From an uncultured Verrucomicrobia subdivision 3 bacterium (GTDB lineage: Bacteria > Verrucomicrobiota > Verrucomicrobiia > Limisphaerales > UBA11358), in NCBI GenBank assembly GCA_903918885.1, contig CAIXFY010000032.1, positions 1-38,790 of the forward strand: 38,790 nucleotides of DNA. Reading direction: 5' to 3'. Below are positions 25,909-33,935 of the stretch, piece by piece (position 1 is the first letter of the stretch; each line of letters starts with the position of its first letter). The notes under the pieces are model-generated. The model saw only the letters and a list, made by a program, of their open reading frames with translations. It was not told where the DNA came from and ran no database searches. Both the position numbers and the translations under genes were made by a program.

Positions 25909-25946
25909 TTATGAATCCTCTGCTCTAACCATTGAGCTACAGTCCA
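25909..25946 (-). pseudogene. 5' half of a truncated tRNA-Met(CAU)
   Basis: The minus strand shows a 7-nt acceptor 5' strand (TGGACTG), TA, a D arm GCTC/GAGC with loop AATGGTTA, A26, anticodon stem GAGGA and loop TTCATAA with anticodon CAU. The complementary 3' stem (TCCTC) is missing: the sequence becomes TATAG and continues directly into tRNA-Arg after 23 nt. The 3' half is not found nearby. The fragment keeps a perfect TATAAT at 25969-25974 upstream. Confidence 0.85.
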
Positions 25947-25968
25947 AACTACCAGAATCGTAGCTAGA

Positions 25969-25974
25969 ATTATA
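25969..25974 (-). promoter_or_regulatory. Possible -10 box of the tRNA locus
   Basis: TATAAT on the minus strand, 22 nt before the truncated tRNA-Met. The expected -35 position does not carry a good match to TTGACA, so this is only a candidate. It would serve tRNA-Arg because the fragment and tRNA-Arg are on the same strand. Confidence 0.35.
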
Positions 25975-26210
25975 ATATTTCAACTTGTTGGGAGATTATT
26001 TTGCGCGGGTAAAAGTCGGCGGCAAGTTAATTCGAGAGGCAATCCAGTAAAAGATGAAAAGGGTTCAGTCTAGTCTTCGAGCTAAATCACAAAGACCGAT
26101 ACATTTCAACCCCGTGTAATTTTGCCCGGAATGCCACCCAATTTTCCGAAGCCGGTTGGGGTGCTCAATTAAGAGCATCTTTCCAATCAGAAGCTAAACT
26201 GTCAGTTGAT
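25975..26210. other. Intergenic stretch, nothing recognised
   Basis: No coding frame with supporting features, RNA gene or clear promoter. A 16-nt near-palindrome TGCTCAATTAAGAGCA (26162-26177) is the only structure seen. Base composition is more AT-rich than in neighbouring genes. Confidence 0.4.
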
Positions 26211-26606
26211 TTATGGCTGACGCTTTGGCTTCCAAAAGTATTGAACTCCTGCAAAAGCCAGCAGCATGGCCGCAAAGATTCCTAACGACATGGACGCCGG
26301 CTCCGGCACCACTGCCAAATTCAGCGCCCAGCCATTCAAGGTCGGTGCTGATTCAGCTCCCGCGCCGATTTCCGTGAGATACAGCGTCCAAATTCCATTC
26401 GCCTGAGACCCGGTCGGATTAAACTGCGGTCCGCCAATCGTTCCGCCAAACGAGTTTAAAGGATTATAGATTCCGCTCAAGACGCCCCCCGCCGCCACGT
26501 CTTGAATTGATCCGTTAAGCGTTGTCGAAGTATTCGGAGATAGCAGCGGTGTCGATGCCAAGCCAGGCGTCACGGTCAAATCCGTATCTTGCAACCGGAT
26601 GTTCAT
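26211..26606 (-). pseudogene. C-terminal remnant of a protease: P-domain and PEP-CTERM
   Basis: A 131-residue frame starts with ATG at 26606, overlapping the stop of the pro-domain fragment as ATGA. Residues about 70-97 (NGIWTLYLTEIGAGAESAPT and the following LNGWALNL) resemble the end of a proprotein convertase P-domain. It ends with VPEPASMSLGIFAAMLLAFAG and a KPKR tail, a complete PEP-CTERM sorting signal for exosortase. There is no signal peptide and no catalytic domain, so it is probably the 3' part of a gene that has lost its middle. Confidence 0.65.
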
Positions 26607-27172
26607 CCCCGACCCATACGCATCGCGTAATTGTTCAAGCCGCTCACCTGTAGCAACGGCAGTTGCGCGCTCACCGTCGGCTCCACGTCCGGCGCATAAA
26701 AATCCCGCGCTTCCTGCGGATGGTGATAGGTCCGCAACGCAACATGAAAGGCCTGCTCGATGTTCGCCACCGGGCCAGCCACGTCCAAGACAAGCCGGTT
26801 GGAATGTTGCTCAATGACCCGCAGACCGTTGGTGGTGGCATAATTCGCGACCGCTTCATAATCCGTCGCCGTCGCACCGAAGCGCGCGGTGAATTCTTCC
26901 GGCGTCAGGTAGTGATGAAAATTTGCGCTCGCCGGATCATAGACGTCCACCAGCATGGCCGAGAGCTCCTCCGGATTGCGCAATGGCAGACTGAGCGCCA
27001 GACGCAATTCACTCGACGCGGGCAACCGCCCGGACGGAGTCAATGATTTCCAAGCCTCGGCGACATGGTCTTTCAACTGTTTCATACCGGCGGCGACGGG
27101 GGCGGACGGTGCGGTTTGAGCCGGCAGCGAAATCGTGACGGCGACCACGAGGAGGGCGATTATATTTTTCAA
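26603..27172 (-). pseudogene. Pro-domain of a kumamolisin-type (S53) peptidase, catalytic domain lost
   Basis: A 189-residue exported fragment: signal peptide (MKNIIALLVVAVTISLPAQ), then a Pro-kumamolisin activation domain with LPLRNPEELSAML, DPASANFHHYLTPEEFTARF and SNRLVLDVAGPVANIEQAFH. It ends at VSGLNNYAMRMGRG, just where the S53 catalytic domain, with its Ser-Glu-Asp triad and SGTS motif, should begin. The next frame starts in a different register. The simplest reading is a deletion of the catalytic domain, leaving this and the C-terminal remnant side by side. An alternative is that the pro-domain is now a separate secreted protein. Confidence 0.72.
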
Positions 27173-27203
27173 GGGCGTTAGGTTTTTTTGGCTGATAAAT
27201 AAA

Positions 27204-27245
27204 TGGGAGGCTCACGGCAAAACATCATTTGTTGCCATCCTCCCA
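27204..27245 (-). repeat. Two-stem hairpin before the peptidase remnant
   Basis: TGGGAGG (27204-27210) pairs with CCTCCCA (27239-27245), and GGCAA (27216-27220) with TTGCC (27232-27236). On the minus strand it ends 32 nt before the ATG at 27172, in the probable 5' untranslated region. It may be an RNA control element or a leftover terminator; no U run follows immediately. Confidence 0.5.
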
Positions 27246-27471
27246 AGCCGCTGATTAAACCATGGTTTTTAACTCCGGTCAAAATATGCGAAGTAACATT
27301 TTGGTTACAGTCAAGGCAGCTTGATGGCCACGATTAAGTTATTGTCGCGCGCCGGAAACTGTCTGATCAAAAGTGAAATGACTAGTGGGGGGCAATCAAT
27401 TGCCTCAAGCATTCCCTCCCGTCCACCAAATCGAGACAACACCAAATACAAGTATTTCCCCGAAAAGTGAT
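27246..27471. other. Divergent intergenic stretch
   Basis: Between the peptidase remnant and the pilin operon. No reading frame has family features on either strand. The only signals seen are the hairpin to its left and the promoter-like boxes to its right. Confidence 0.4.
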
Positions 27472-27500
27472 TTGCCAACATTCCCTTTAAGATGTAATAA
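27472..27500 (+). promoter_or_regulatory. Probable sigma70-type promoter of the pilin-like operon
   Basis: TTGCCA (27472-27477), a 17-nt spacer, and TAATAA (27495-27500), 38 nt upstream of the TTG start at 27539. Both hexamers match the consensus at 4 of 6 positions or better and the spacing is ideal. Confidence 0.42.
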
Positions 27501-27538
27501 TAACGCGAAGGTGCGGCGGTTATGCCGGTTTTCAACTC

Positions 27539-28012
27539 TTGAAAACAATATTTCAAAATCAAAATGCAATCCGCCGTCGCCCGCGCGGACAAGGTGGCAT
27601 GACTTTGGTAGAAGTGGTAATCGCGCTGGCCATCGCTGGAGTGACGATGGCTGGCATCGTTTCCGGCTACGTTTATTGCACGAATCTTTCCGTGAAAGAT
27701 TCGCTTTTCATGGCGGCCAATGCGCGGGCAATGGAGCAGATAGAAGAAGTCCACAGCGCCAAGTGGGACACCTCCAGCTACCCAGTGGTGGATCAATTGG
27801 TGTCCTCAAATTTTCCCGACCAATCGGTCACGTTAAACAAGTCCGGCACGATTTCCACAAATCCGATTTACGCTACGATTAAGACCACGATTTCCAACAT
27901 CAGTTCCACCCCGCCGATGCTGCGACGCATCCGGGTGGATTGCATCTGGCAATTCAAAGGCGTTGAAACCATCACCAATTCAGTTGAAACCTGTCGCGCT
28001 CCCGATCAATGA
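27539..28012 (+). CDS. Type IV pilin-like prepilin (PilV/GspI-like)
   Basis: A 157-residue minor pilin. A short basic leader is followed by the prepilin-peptidase site GQGG/MTLVEVVIALAIAGVTMAG, with the conserved Glu at +5 and a hydrophobic helix that anchors the pseudopilin. The C-terminal globular part contains two cysteines (in VDCIWQ and VETCRAP), which may form a disulfide. The start is a TTG at 27539; an in-frame ATG inside the cleavage motif would remove the leader, so TTG is favoured. The next gene overlaps its stop by ATGA. The product is probably a tip or minor subunit of a pilus or type II-like secretion fibre. Confidence 0.87.
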   Translation: MKTIFQNQNAIRRRPRGQGGMTLVEVVIALAIAGVTMAGIVSGYVYCTNLSVKDSLFMAANARAMEQIEEVHSAKWDTSSYPVVDQLVSSNFPDQSVTLNKSGTISTNPIYATIKTTISNISSTPPMLRRIRVDCIWQFKGVETITNSVETCRAPDQ

Positions 28013-28617
28013 AATTTAGTTCCCCAGTTTTGGGTTCGCAGTCACACGCCCGCCGGAAGCGTATGTTGGGTTTCACCTTGGCAGAAGTGGCCGTCGCCAT
28101 GGCGGTTTTTATTCTCGTCATTGCCGGCATCCTCACCGCTCACTTTATGGGGATGAAACTGTTTCAACTCAACCGCACCAAGCTCACCTCGACCGAATGG
28201 TCACGCAAGACTTTCGGCAGAATTGCGAATGAAGTTCGCGCCTGTAATTCCGCCAAAGTAGGTAACGTTACCAACGGCGTCTTCACTACTTTGCTCGATG
28301 GCCAGACGCAACTGGGCAATGGCCTTTTGATTTATCCCACCACGAACGCAAGCAATTATGTGGTCTATTATGTCAACACCTCCGACCAAACTTTCCGGCG
28401 AGCCACGGATCAAGCGGGCACGGCTGTCATTCTGGCCAGTTCAATCACTAACAACTTGGTATTTACCGCCCAGAATTTTTCCGGAACCGTAGTGACTAAC
28501 AATTTGAACAATTCAGTTTTCCATCTAAATCTTCAGTTTTACCGCCCGAAGTTGCTCCAGCAGGATGCGTATGATTACAAGCTGGAAACCTCGATGACCC
28601 GCCGCGCCATGCAATGA
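28009..28617 (+). CDS. Type IV prepilin-like protein (PilW/GspJ-like)
   Basis: A 202-residue protein with a basic leader and the prepilin site MLG/FTLAEVAVAMAVFILVIAGIL (Glu at +5). The globular part is rich in Asn, Thr and Val with several VT/SN strand repeats, typical of minor pilins. Overlap ATGA with the preceding gene and another ATGA with the following one (28614-28617) shows a tightly coupled three-gene operon. Function as a second minor pilin is inferred. Confidence 0.87.
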   Translation: MKFSSPVLGSQSHARRKRMLGFTLAEVAVAMAVFILVIAGILTAHFMGMKLFQLNRTKLTSTEWSRKTFGRIANEVRACNSAKVGNVTNGVFTTLLDGQTQLGNGLLIYPTTNASNYVVYYVNTSDQTFRRATDQAGTAVILASSITNNLVFTAQNFSGTVVTNNLNNSVFHLNLQFYRPKLLQQDAYDYKLETSMTRRAMQ

Positions 28618-30344
28618 ACATGAAAACAATATCTCCAACCCGCAAAAGGCAGTCCGCTGGGAGCGCCCTGATGTTGACGCTGATTATGAGCGCGGTGGCG
28701 CTGGGTATTTTGGCTAGTGTGATGGCGTGGTCTTCGGCCAGTGCAAAGTTAACGCGCCGCTCAATCGAATTTAACCGCTCAATCGCCGCCGCCGAGGCCG
28801 CCACGGAAAAAGTTCTAGGGCCGATGACCCATGATTTTCTGACTGGTGGCGAAATTACTGTCTCCAATAATCTGACCACTTATCGGCAGAGCACGCTCCC
28901 GGCCTCGTCCGACTCCTCGTATTGGGGCAGTTGGAGCTTCACGGACGGAACCACTTCCAATCGGACTTATGTGAACCTGTTACAATGGCAACAATATACC
29001 GTGCTAGGCTCGGTCTACGCTGGACTGTCTGGCTACGTCACCAGTTTTGCGGTGGTATCTCATGCCAACGATACTGGCAGTTCGCAAAACGTCGGCGCGG
29101 GGGTCTATCAGGAATTACAACTCACCAGCATCCCGATTTTCCAATTCGCCATGTATACCTCGGGGAATATGGAAATCAGTTGCGGTCAGGCGTTCTCCAT
29201 CGGCGGACGGGTGCATTCCAACCAAATTCTTTATGTCGAGCCAGATAGTTCATTGACGTTTCAATCCGGCGTCGAAGCGGTGGTGAGCATTCTCTTTCAG
29301 CGAGATCCGCTGGATACGCGTGGCGCTCCGGGAGGCACGGTTACATATACGCATCCCGAACTCAAAAGTTCACCGGTGGCCGCGTTGACCCTGCCCATTG
29401 GAACCAACAATACCCCGACTGCGATTCGCGAAATCATTGAGCCGCCGCCCGCAGGAGAAGACCCGGCCTCGCCGCTCGGCAAGCTGCGGTATTACAACAA
29501 TTCCGACATTCTGTTGGTTGTTTCAAATGCCGGCATCTACGCCAGCAGCCGCTATTTGACCACCAACCTGCCCAGCACCGAATTATCAAACTTCGTGTCC
29601 ACCGCCAGCAGTTTTTCGGAAGCCCGGGAGGTCATAAGTTCTGGAACCCCTAAGACAGCCCTACCCGTTGATATCAATATCGGCAACTTCAAGACTTGGA
29701 GCCAGACCAACCGCAACCTGCGGCTGGTCGGCGGTGGCACCAACACCATCGCGAGCTCCATTTATGTCGTGGACAACCGCACTTTTACTTCGTCGCAACT
29801 CGGCGTGGTGCGCGTGCTCAACGGCGCACAATTACCGAACAGCGGGCTGACCGTGGCTACCGGCCGGCCGCTGTATGTTCAAGGCAATTACAACACAACG
29901 AATTTGCCTGCCTCGCTGGTAGGCGATGCCATCACCGTTCTTTCCGGCAGTTGGTCAGATGCTAACAGCGCCCTCGCAGTCGGTTCACGGAATGCATCAT
30001 CCACCACCGTCAATGCCGCCTTTTTGACCGGCTCGGTAACGACGACTTCCGGACACTACAGCGGCGGCATGGACAACTTCCCCCGGTTTCTTGAAACCTG
30101 GGGCAGCGCCAATGTCTTCACCTACAATGGTTCCATGATTAATATGTTCCCCAGTCTTTACGCCACCAACTACTGGAACAACAATGGTAATATTTATGGC
30201 CCGCCCGCTCGTAACTGGAGCTATAACGTCAATTTTGACAATCCCTTTCTATTGCCACCCCTGACACCAAGGCTGTGCAAAGCCATCCGTGCCCGCTGGT
30301 CCACCGCCGCCCCCGGAACCAACGGCCCCACGACCTACTATTGA
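28614..30344 (+). CDS. PilX-like large pilus-associated protein
   Basis: A 576-residue protein. Residues about 13-42 (QSAGSALMLTLIMSAVALGI and the following helix) are a PilX-type N-terminal membrane segment without the classic Gly/Phe-Thr-Leu cleavage site. The following ~500 residues are rich in Ser, Thr, Asn and Gly and probably form a large beta-rich surface domain; there is no recognisable enzyme motif. As the third gene of the pilin-like operon (ATGA overlap) it is likely exported with the minor pilins and to be an adhesin or tip component. The C-terminus is a plain TTYY end, so no sorting signal is present. Confidence 0.7.
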   Translation: MNMKTISPTRKRQSAGSALMLTLIMSAVALGILASVMAWSSASAKLTRRSIEFNRSIAAAEAATEKVLGPMTHDFLTGGEITVSNNLTTYRQSTLPASSDSSYWGSWSFTDGTTSNRTYVNLLQWQQYTVLGSVYAGLSGYVTSFAVVSHANDTGSSQNVGAGVYQELQLTSIPIFQFAMYTSGNMEISCGQAFSIGGRVHSNQILYVEPDSSLTFQSGVEAVVSILFQRDPLDTRGAPGGTVTYTHPELKSSPVAALTLPIGTNNTPTAIREIIEPPPAGEDPASPLGKLRYYNNSDILLVVSNAGIYASSRYLTTNLPSTELSNFVSTASSFSEAREVISSGTPKTALPVDINIGNFKTWSQTNRNLRLVGGGTNTIASSIYVVDNRTFTSSQLGVVRVLNGAQLPNSGLTVATGRPLYVQGNYNTTNLPASLVGDAITVLSGSWSDANSALAVGSRNASSTTVNAAFLTGSVTTTSGHYSGGMDNFPRFLETWGSANVFTYNGSMINMFPSLYATNYWNNNGNIYGPPARNWSYNVNFDNPFLLPPLTPRLCKAIRARWSTAAPGTNGPTTYY

Positions 30345-30382
30345 AATGGGTGTTGGAAACGTTTACGCTGCTCTAATCTTGC

Positions 30383-32569
30383 ATGACCAAGCGATCGGAA
30401 CCGACCACACTGCTTGTCCGCATGACCATTTTCAGTTTTTTTCAATTGGCGTCCGTATTTAATTTCAAAAAATTTGCCGGAAAATTTTTCCTCACGTTAT
30501 TCATTTTTGGAATTTGTGTCGCCCCGATTCATAGCGCGGTCGTTCAGGACAAATTAAAATACGAGTATCCGCCCCCGAAAATCGGCTCGCTCAAATGGAG
30601 CGACATGCAGGCCAGCAATCATGCTCAACAGGAGCTTTACCGTCCGCGCGTAGCCGTCCCGGACGCGGTTGATGCCGATGTCCCTTACATCCAAGATGCG
30701 CTGAATTACAGTCCGTCCGCCAATCTGGAAGAATTCGCCCCCCGCCCCATTCCGCCTATTTTGGATTGGCTGATTAAACTCCCTTTTTACTTGGCAATTT
30801 TTTTTCTCACGGGAATTTTGATTCTCAAAAAGTTTGCGCCCCAAATTTTGATTAACCTCAACCAGCGATACAACCCGTGGCTGACGGCCTCAATCTCCGA
30901 ATTGATCCTATCCGAGACCATGCTCAAAGAGGCGGAGGTGTTTGCCGAATTTGCATCCAAATTCAAAACCGGCGCGCCCGCCGTCATTGACGATTCGCCG
31001 GTTCACCTCGTCCGCGTCACAGAATTTTACAAACAGGCGGCTGGGCGGATTGAACTACTGCGGTCAATGCTCAAAGAATTTGTGCAGAACCCGGAGGATT
31101 CTGCCCGCAAAACAGTTCTCGCCGACATGCTCGGCGCCATGAAACAGCTCAAAGAACAGGCTGACTTTCCGGAATTGATACCTTTCTGGCGGATGGCCTG
31201 CGTGCTGGAAGGTTTGCTGAAACAACTCGCGGAAAAAATCCGCGCCGCCACTCCCTCGGCGTTGCGAACCGTTGACGGTGGATTGGGGCTACTGGCGGAA
31301 CTGTGCACCGCTGCGCTGCCGCCGCAATCGTTCACGGAGCGGCCATTGAGATTTCTCGTCGTAGATGATGACCTGTTGAGCCGACACGCCCTGACGCTGG
31401 CATTGAGCAAAGCCTTCAGCAAACCGGATGTTTGCGAAGATGGCGAAACCGCTTTGAATCGAATTCGGAGTCAGGAATACGATGTCATTTTTCTCGATGT
31501 GGAAATGGACGGTATGGACGGCTTTGAAGTATGCACCAAGATTCGCCAAACCGCCCTCAACCGCGCCACGCCGGTGGTTTTTGTCACCGGCCATGAGGAT
31601 TTCAGCGCGCGCGCCAAGTCAACCTTGAGCGGCGGCAACGACCTGATGGGAAAACCGTTCCTGATTTTCGAAGTCACAGTAAAGGCGCTCACCCTCGCCA
31701 CGCAATCGCGATTGCAGTCGTTCACAAAAACCACGCCGCCGGAAGACGCTACGGTGGCAACGCCAGCATCGGCAAAAACTTCCACGCCAACTGCGACCAC
31801 CACCACTACTTCCCCTGCCCCGTCAATCACGGTGGAGCCGGATAATTTGACCAAATCATTTCTCGATCGCGCCAAAACCATCGTCCATCAACTGAAAGAA
31901 ATCTGCCGGAAATTGCCAACGGCCGAAAACAACGAAGAACAACAGGCGTTGCTGGCCGAAGGTTTCCTCCTGATTAACTCGCTGGTTTCATCCAATCGCG
32001 ACCGGATTATCCACCCCGCCCATCAAGTCAGCACCGCCTTGGAAGGTCTGTTTAGAAAACTGTTGGAAGACCCCAATCATTCCTCAGTGTCAACGTCGAG
32101 CACCATCACTGCGGCCGTAAGCATCATCGACGACTTGAGTGCGCCCGGCTGGCGCGATGACCTCGCCATAAATCCCCCCATCTCGCTCCTCGTGGTAGAC
32201 GATGACCTTGTGTCCCGCCGCGCCCTCACTATCGCGCTACAAACAACTTTCAAACGACCGGAAAACGCTGACAGCGGCGAAGCTGCGCTGAAACTGGCAG
32301 ACGAACAATCATTCGACGTGATTTTTTTGGATGTGATTATGCCCGGCATGGATGGCTTTCAGACCTGCGCCAAAATCCGTGAAATGATTCAGAACCGCAA
32401 CACGCCGATCATCTTTGTGACCTCCAAAAACGATGCCGAGGCCAAAGAAGAAATCATCCTCAGCGGCGGCGACGACCTACTTGGCAAACCTTTTCTGAAT
32501 GCAGAAATCACCCTCAAAACCCTGACCTTCGCCCTCCGCGCCCGGATTAACCGGCTCAATAATTATTGA
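30383..32569 (+). CDS. Membrane-anchored protein with two helical-REC modules
   Basis: A 728-residue protein starting 39 nt after the PilX-like gene. A signal-like hydrophobic segment (about 35-52, ending IHSA) is followed by about 75 extracytoplasmic residues, then a transmembrane helix (about 132-149). The cytoplasmic part has two units: a helical bundle (about 205-315) with receiver 1 (about 322-440; Asp328-330, Asp372, Lys424), a Thr-rich linker (450-482), then helical bundle 2 (about 488-590) with receiver 2 (about 600-725; Asp606-608, Asp650, Lys702). No output or kinase domain is present. It may receive phosphate from kinases and control pilus assembly; that link is inferred from position only. 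Confidence 0.87.
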   Translation: MTKRSEPTTLLVRMTIFSFFQLASVFNFKKFAGKFFLTLFIFGICVAPIHSAVVQDKLKYEYPPPKIGSLKWSDMQASNHAQQELYRPRVAVPDAVDADVPYIQDALNYSPSANLEEFAPRPIPPILDWLIKLPFYLAIFFLTGILILKKFAPQILINLNQRYNPWLTASISELILSETMLKEAEVFAEFASKFKTGAPAVIDDSPVHLVRVTEFYKQAAGRIELLRSMLKEFVQNPEDSARKTVLADMLGAMKQLKEQADFPELIPFWRMACVLEGLLKQLAEKIRAATPSALRTVDGGLGLLAELCTAALPPQSFTERPLRFLVVDDDLLSRHALTLALSKAFSKPDVCEDGETALNRIRSQEYDVIFLDVEMDGMDGFEVCTKIRQTALNRATPVVFVTGHEDFSARAKSTLSGGNDLMGKPFLIFEVTVKALTLATQSRLQSFTKTTPPEDATVATPASAKTSTPTATTTTTSPAPSITVEPDNLTKSFLDRAKTIVHQLKEICRKLPTAENNEEQQALLAEGFLLINSLVSSNRDRIIHPAHQVSTALEGLFRKLLEDPNHSSVSTSSTITAAVSIIDDLSAPGWRDDLAINPPISLLVVDDDLVSRRALTIALQTTFKRPENADSGEAALKLADEQSFDVIFLDVIMPGMDGFQTCAKIREMIQNRNTPIIFVTSKNDAEAKEEIILSGGDDLLGKPFLNAEITLKTLTFALRARINRLNNY

Positions 32570-32582
32570 GCAGCAAACCCAT

Positions 32583-33935
32583 TCAATGCCGCGCCAGCAA
32601 GTAGTTTTTGAACTTCGCGTAGTCCGCATCCATTCGGTCGAAATCTTCCGGCAACTTCAGCGCGGCGAGCATGTTCTCCGGCACATCTGGCGGCCAGCCC
32701 ACAACTTTTTCAACTTCCTCGGGAAATTTTGCCGGGTTCGCGGTTTCGACGATGACCGCCGGCGCGTCACCAAGCGGTTCCACGGCGTTCCAGTCCAGAA
32801 AACCCTGCCACGCCACCGCGCCGTGCGGTTCGAGCAGCAATTGAAACTTGTTCCAAAAATCCCGCACGCCGGCCACCGTGCGCGCGTCGCTGACGGAAGT
32901 GGAAAACAGATCGCGGCGCATCGCGGCGAGGTCAGGCTGCCTAGAAATTTTACCGGTCTCGTCCATTTGCCCGCCATAAACAGCCACCAGCCGCGCGAGG
33001 TTGCTCGGATGGCCGACATTCATCGCGTTGGACAGCGAGTTGCGCGATGGACAAATCTTCTGGTAGCTACCGGTGGCCAGAAATTTCGGGAACGCGTCGT
33101 TGTCGTTGACTGACGCGATGATTTTCTTCACCGGCAAACCCATCTCGCGCGCGACGATGGCGCCCATCATGTCACCGAAGTTGCCGCTGGGAACGGAAAA
33201 CACAATCGGCTCGCCGTCCTTGGCCAGCCGTGACGCGGCGTAAAAATAATAAACGCTCTGCGGCAGCAACCGACCAATGTTGATGGAGTTGGCCGACGAC
33301 AGCGCGATGTGCGCGAGATCGGGATCGGCGAATGCGCGTTTCACCATCGCCTGGCAGTCGTCAAACTTGCCATCAATCGCCACCGTGCGGACATTGTCCT
33401 TGAGCACCGTCATCAATTTGCGCTGGCTCTCGCTGACTTCCGCAATGGGAAACAGCACGATGACTTGCACGCCGGGAATCTTGTGAAACGCGTGCGCCAC
33501 CGCCGCGCCGGTGTCGCCGCTCGTCGCGGTGAGAATTGTCAACTGTTTGCCGTCCTCGCGCAAAAATCTGCCGAACATGCGCGCCATCATCTGCGCGGCA
33601 AAATCCTTGAACGACGCCGTCGGGCCTTGATCTAGCCGCATCAGGTGGACGCGGTCGTAAATCTTCTCCAGTGGGATGCTGAAGTTGTAAGCCTCGCGGC
33701 ACATCGTCGCCAGCGCGTCATTGGGGATGATCCCGTCGGTGTATTTCGCTAGCACGCGAAAGGCGATTTCGTGATACGGCAGTTGTGCGAACGCCGCGAT
33801 TTCGTCGCACGTCAGCTTGGGAAACTTTTCCGGGAAATACAGTCCACGATCCGGCGCTTGGCCTTCCAGCAGCGCCTCGCGCAAAGTGACGGCGGGCGAT
33901 TGTCCGTTGGTGGAGCGAAACAGAAGCGTGCTCAT
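32583..33935 (-). CDS. thrC: Threonine synthase
   Basis: PLP enzyme that converts O-phosphohomoserine to threonine. The 450-residue protein belongs to the longer, E. coli-like class: N-terminal domain with APDRGLYFPEKFP, the PLP lysine (Lys110) in GPTASFKDFAAQMM, the ATSGDTGAAVAHAF glycine-rich loop and VPSGNFGDMMGA. It begins one base after the stop of hom, so the two are translated together. thrB (homoserine kinase) is not visible in the window. Confidence 0.96.
   Translation of the reverse strand: MSTLLFRSTNGQSPAVTLREALLEGQAPDRGLYFPEKFPKLTCDEIAAFAQLPYHEIAFRVLAKYTDGIIPNDALATMCREAYNFSIPLEKIYDRVHLMRLDQGPTASFKDFAAQMMARMFGRFLREDGKQLTILTATSGDTGAAVAHAFHKIPGVQVIVLFPIAEVSESQRKLMTVLKDNVRTVAIDGKFDDCQAMVKRAFADPDLAHIALSSANSINIGRLLPQSVYYFYAASRLAKDGEPIVFSVPSGNFGDMMGAIVAREMGLPVKKIIASVNDNDAFPKFLATGSYQKICPSRNSLSNAMNVGHPSNLARLVAVYGGQMDETGKISRQPDLAAMRRDLFSTSVSDARTVAGVRDFWNKFQLLLEPHGAVAWQGFLDWNAVEPLGDAPAVIVETANPAKFPEEVEKVVGWPPDVPENMLAALKLPEDFDRMDADYAKFKNYLLARH

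Noticed and set aside
25800-25946. Group I intron interrupting tRNA-Met
   Set aside because: An intron would leave a 3' exon downstream; the sequence runs straight into tRNA-Arg and no 3' half is found.
27311-27796. A 161-residue minus-strand frame overlapping the first pilin gene
   Set aside because: Its composition is typical of an antisense shadow, and the pilin on the other strand has the prepilin motif and operon overlaps.
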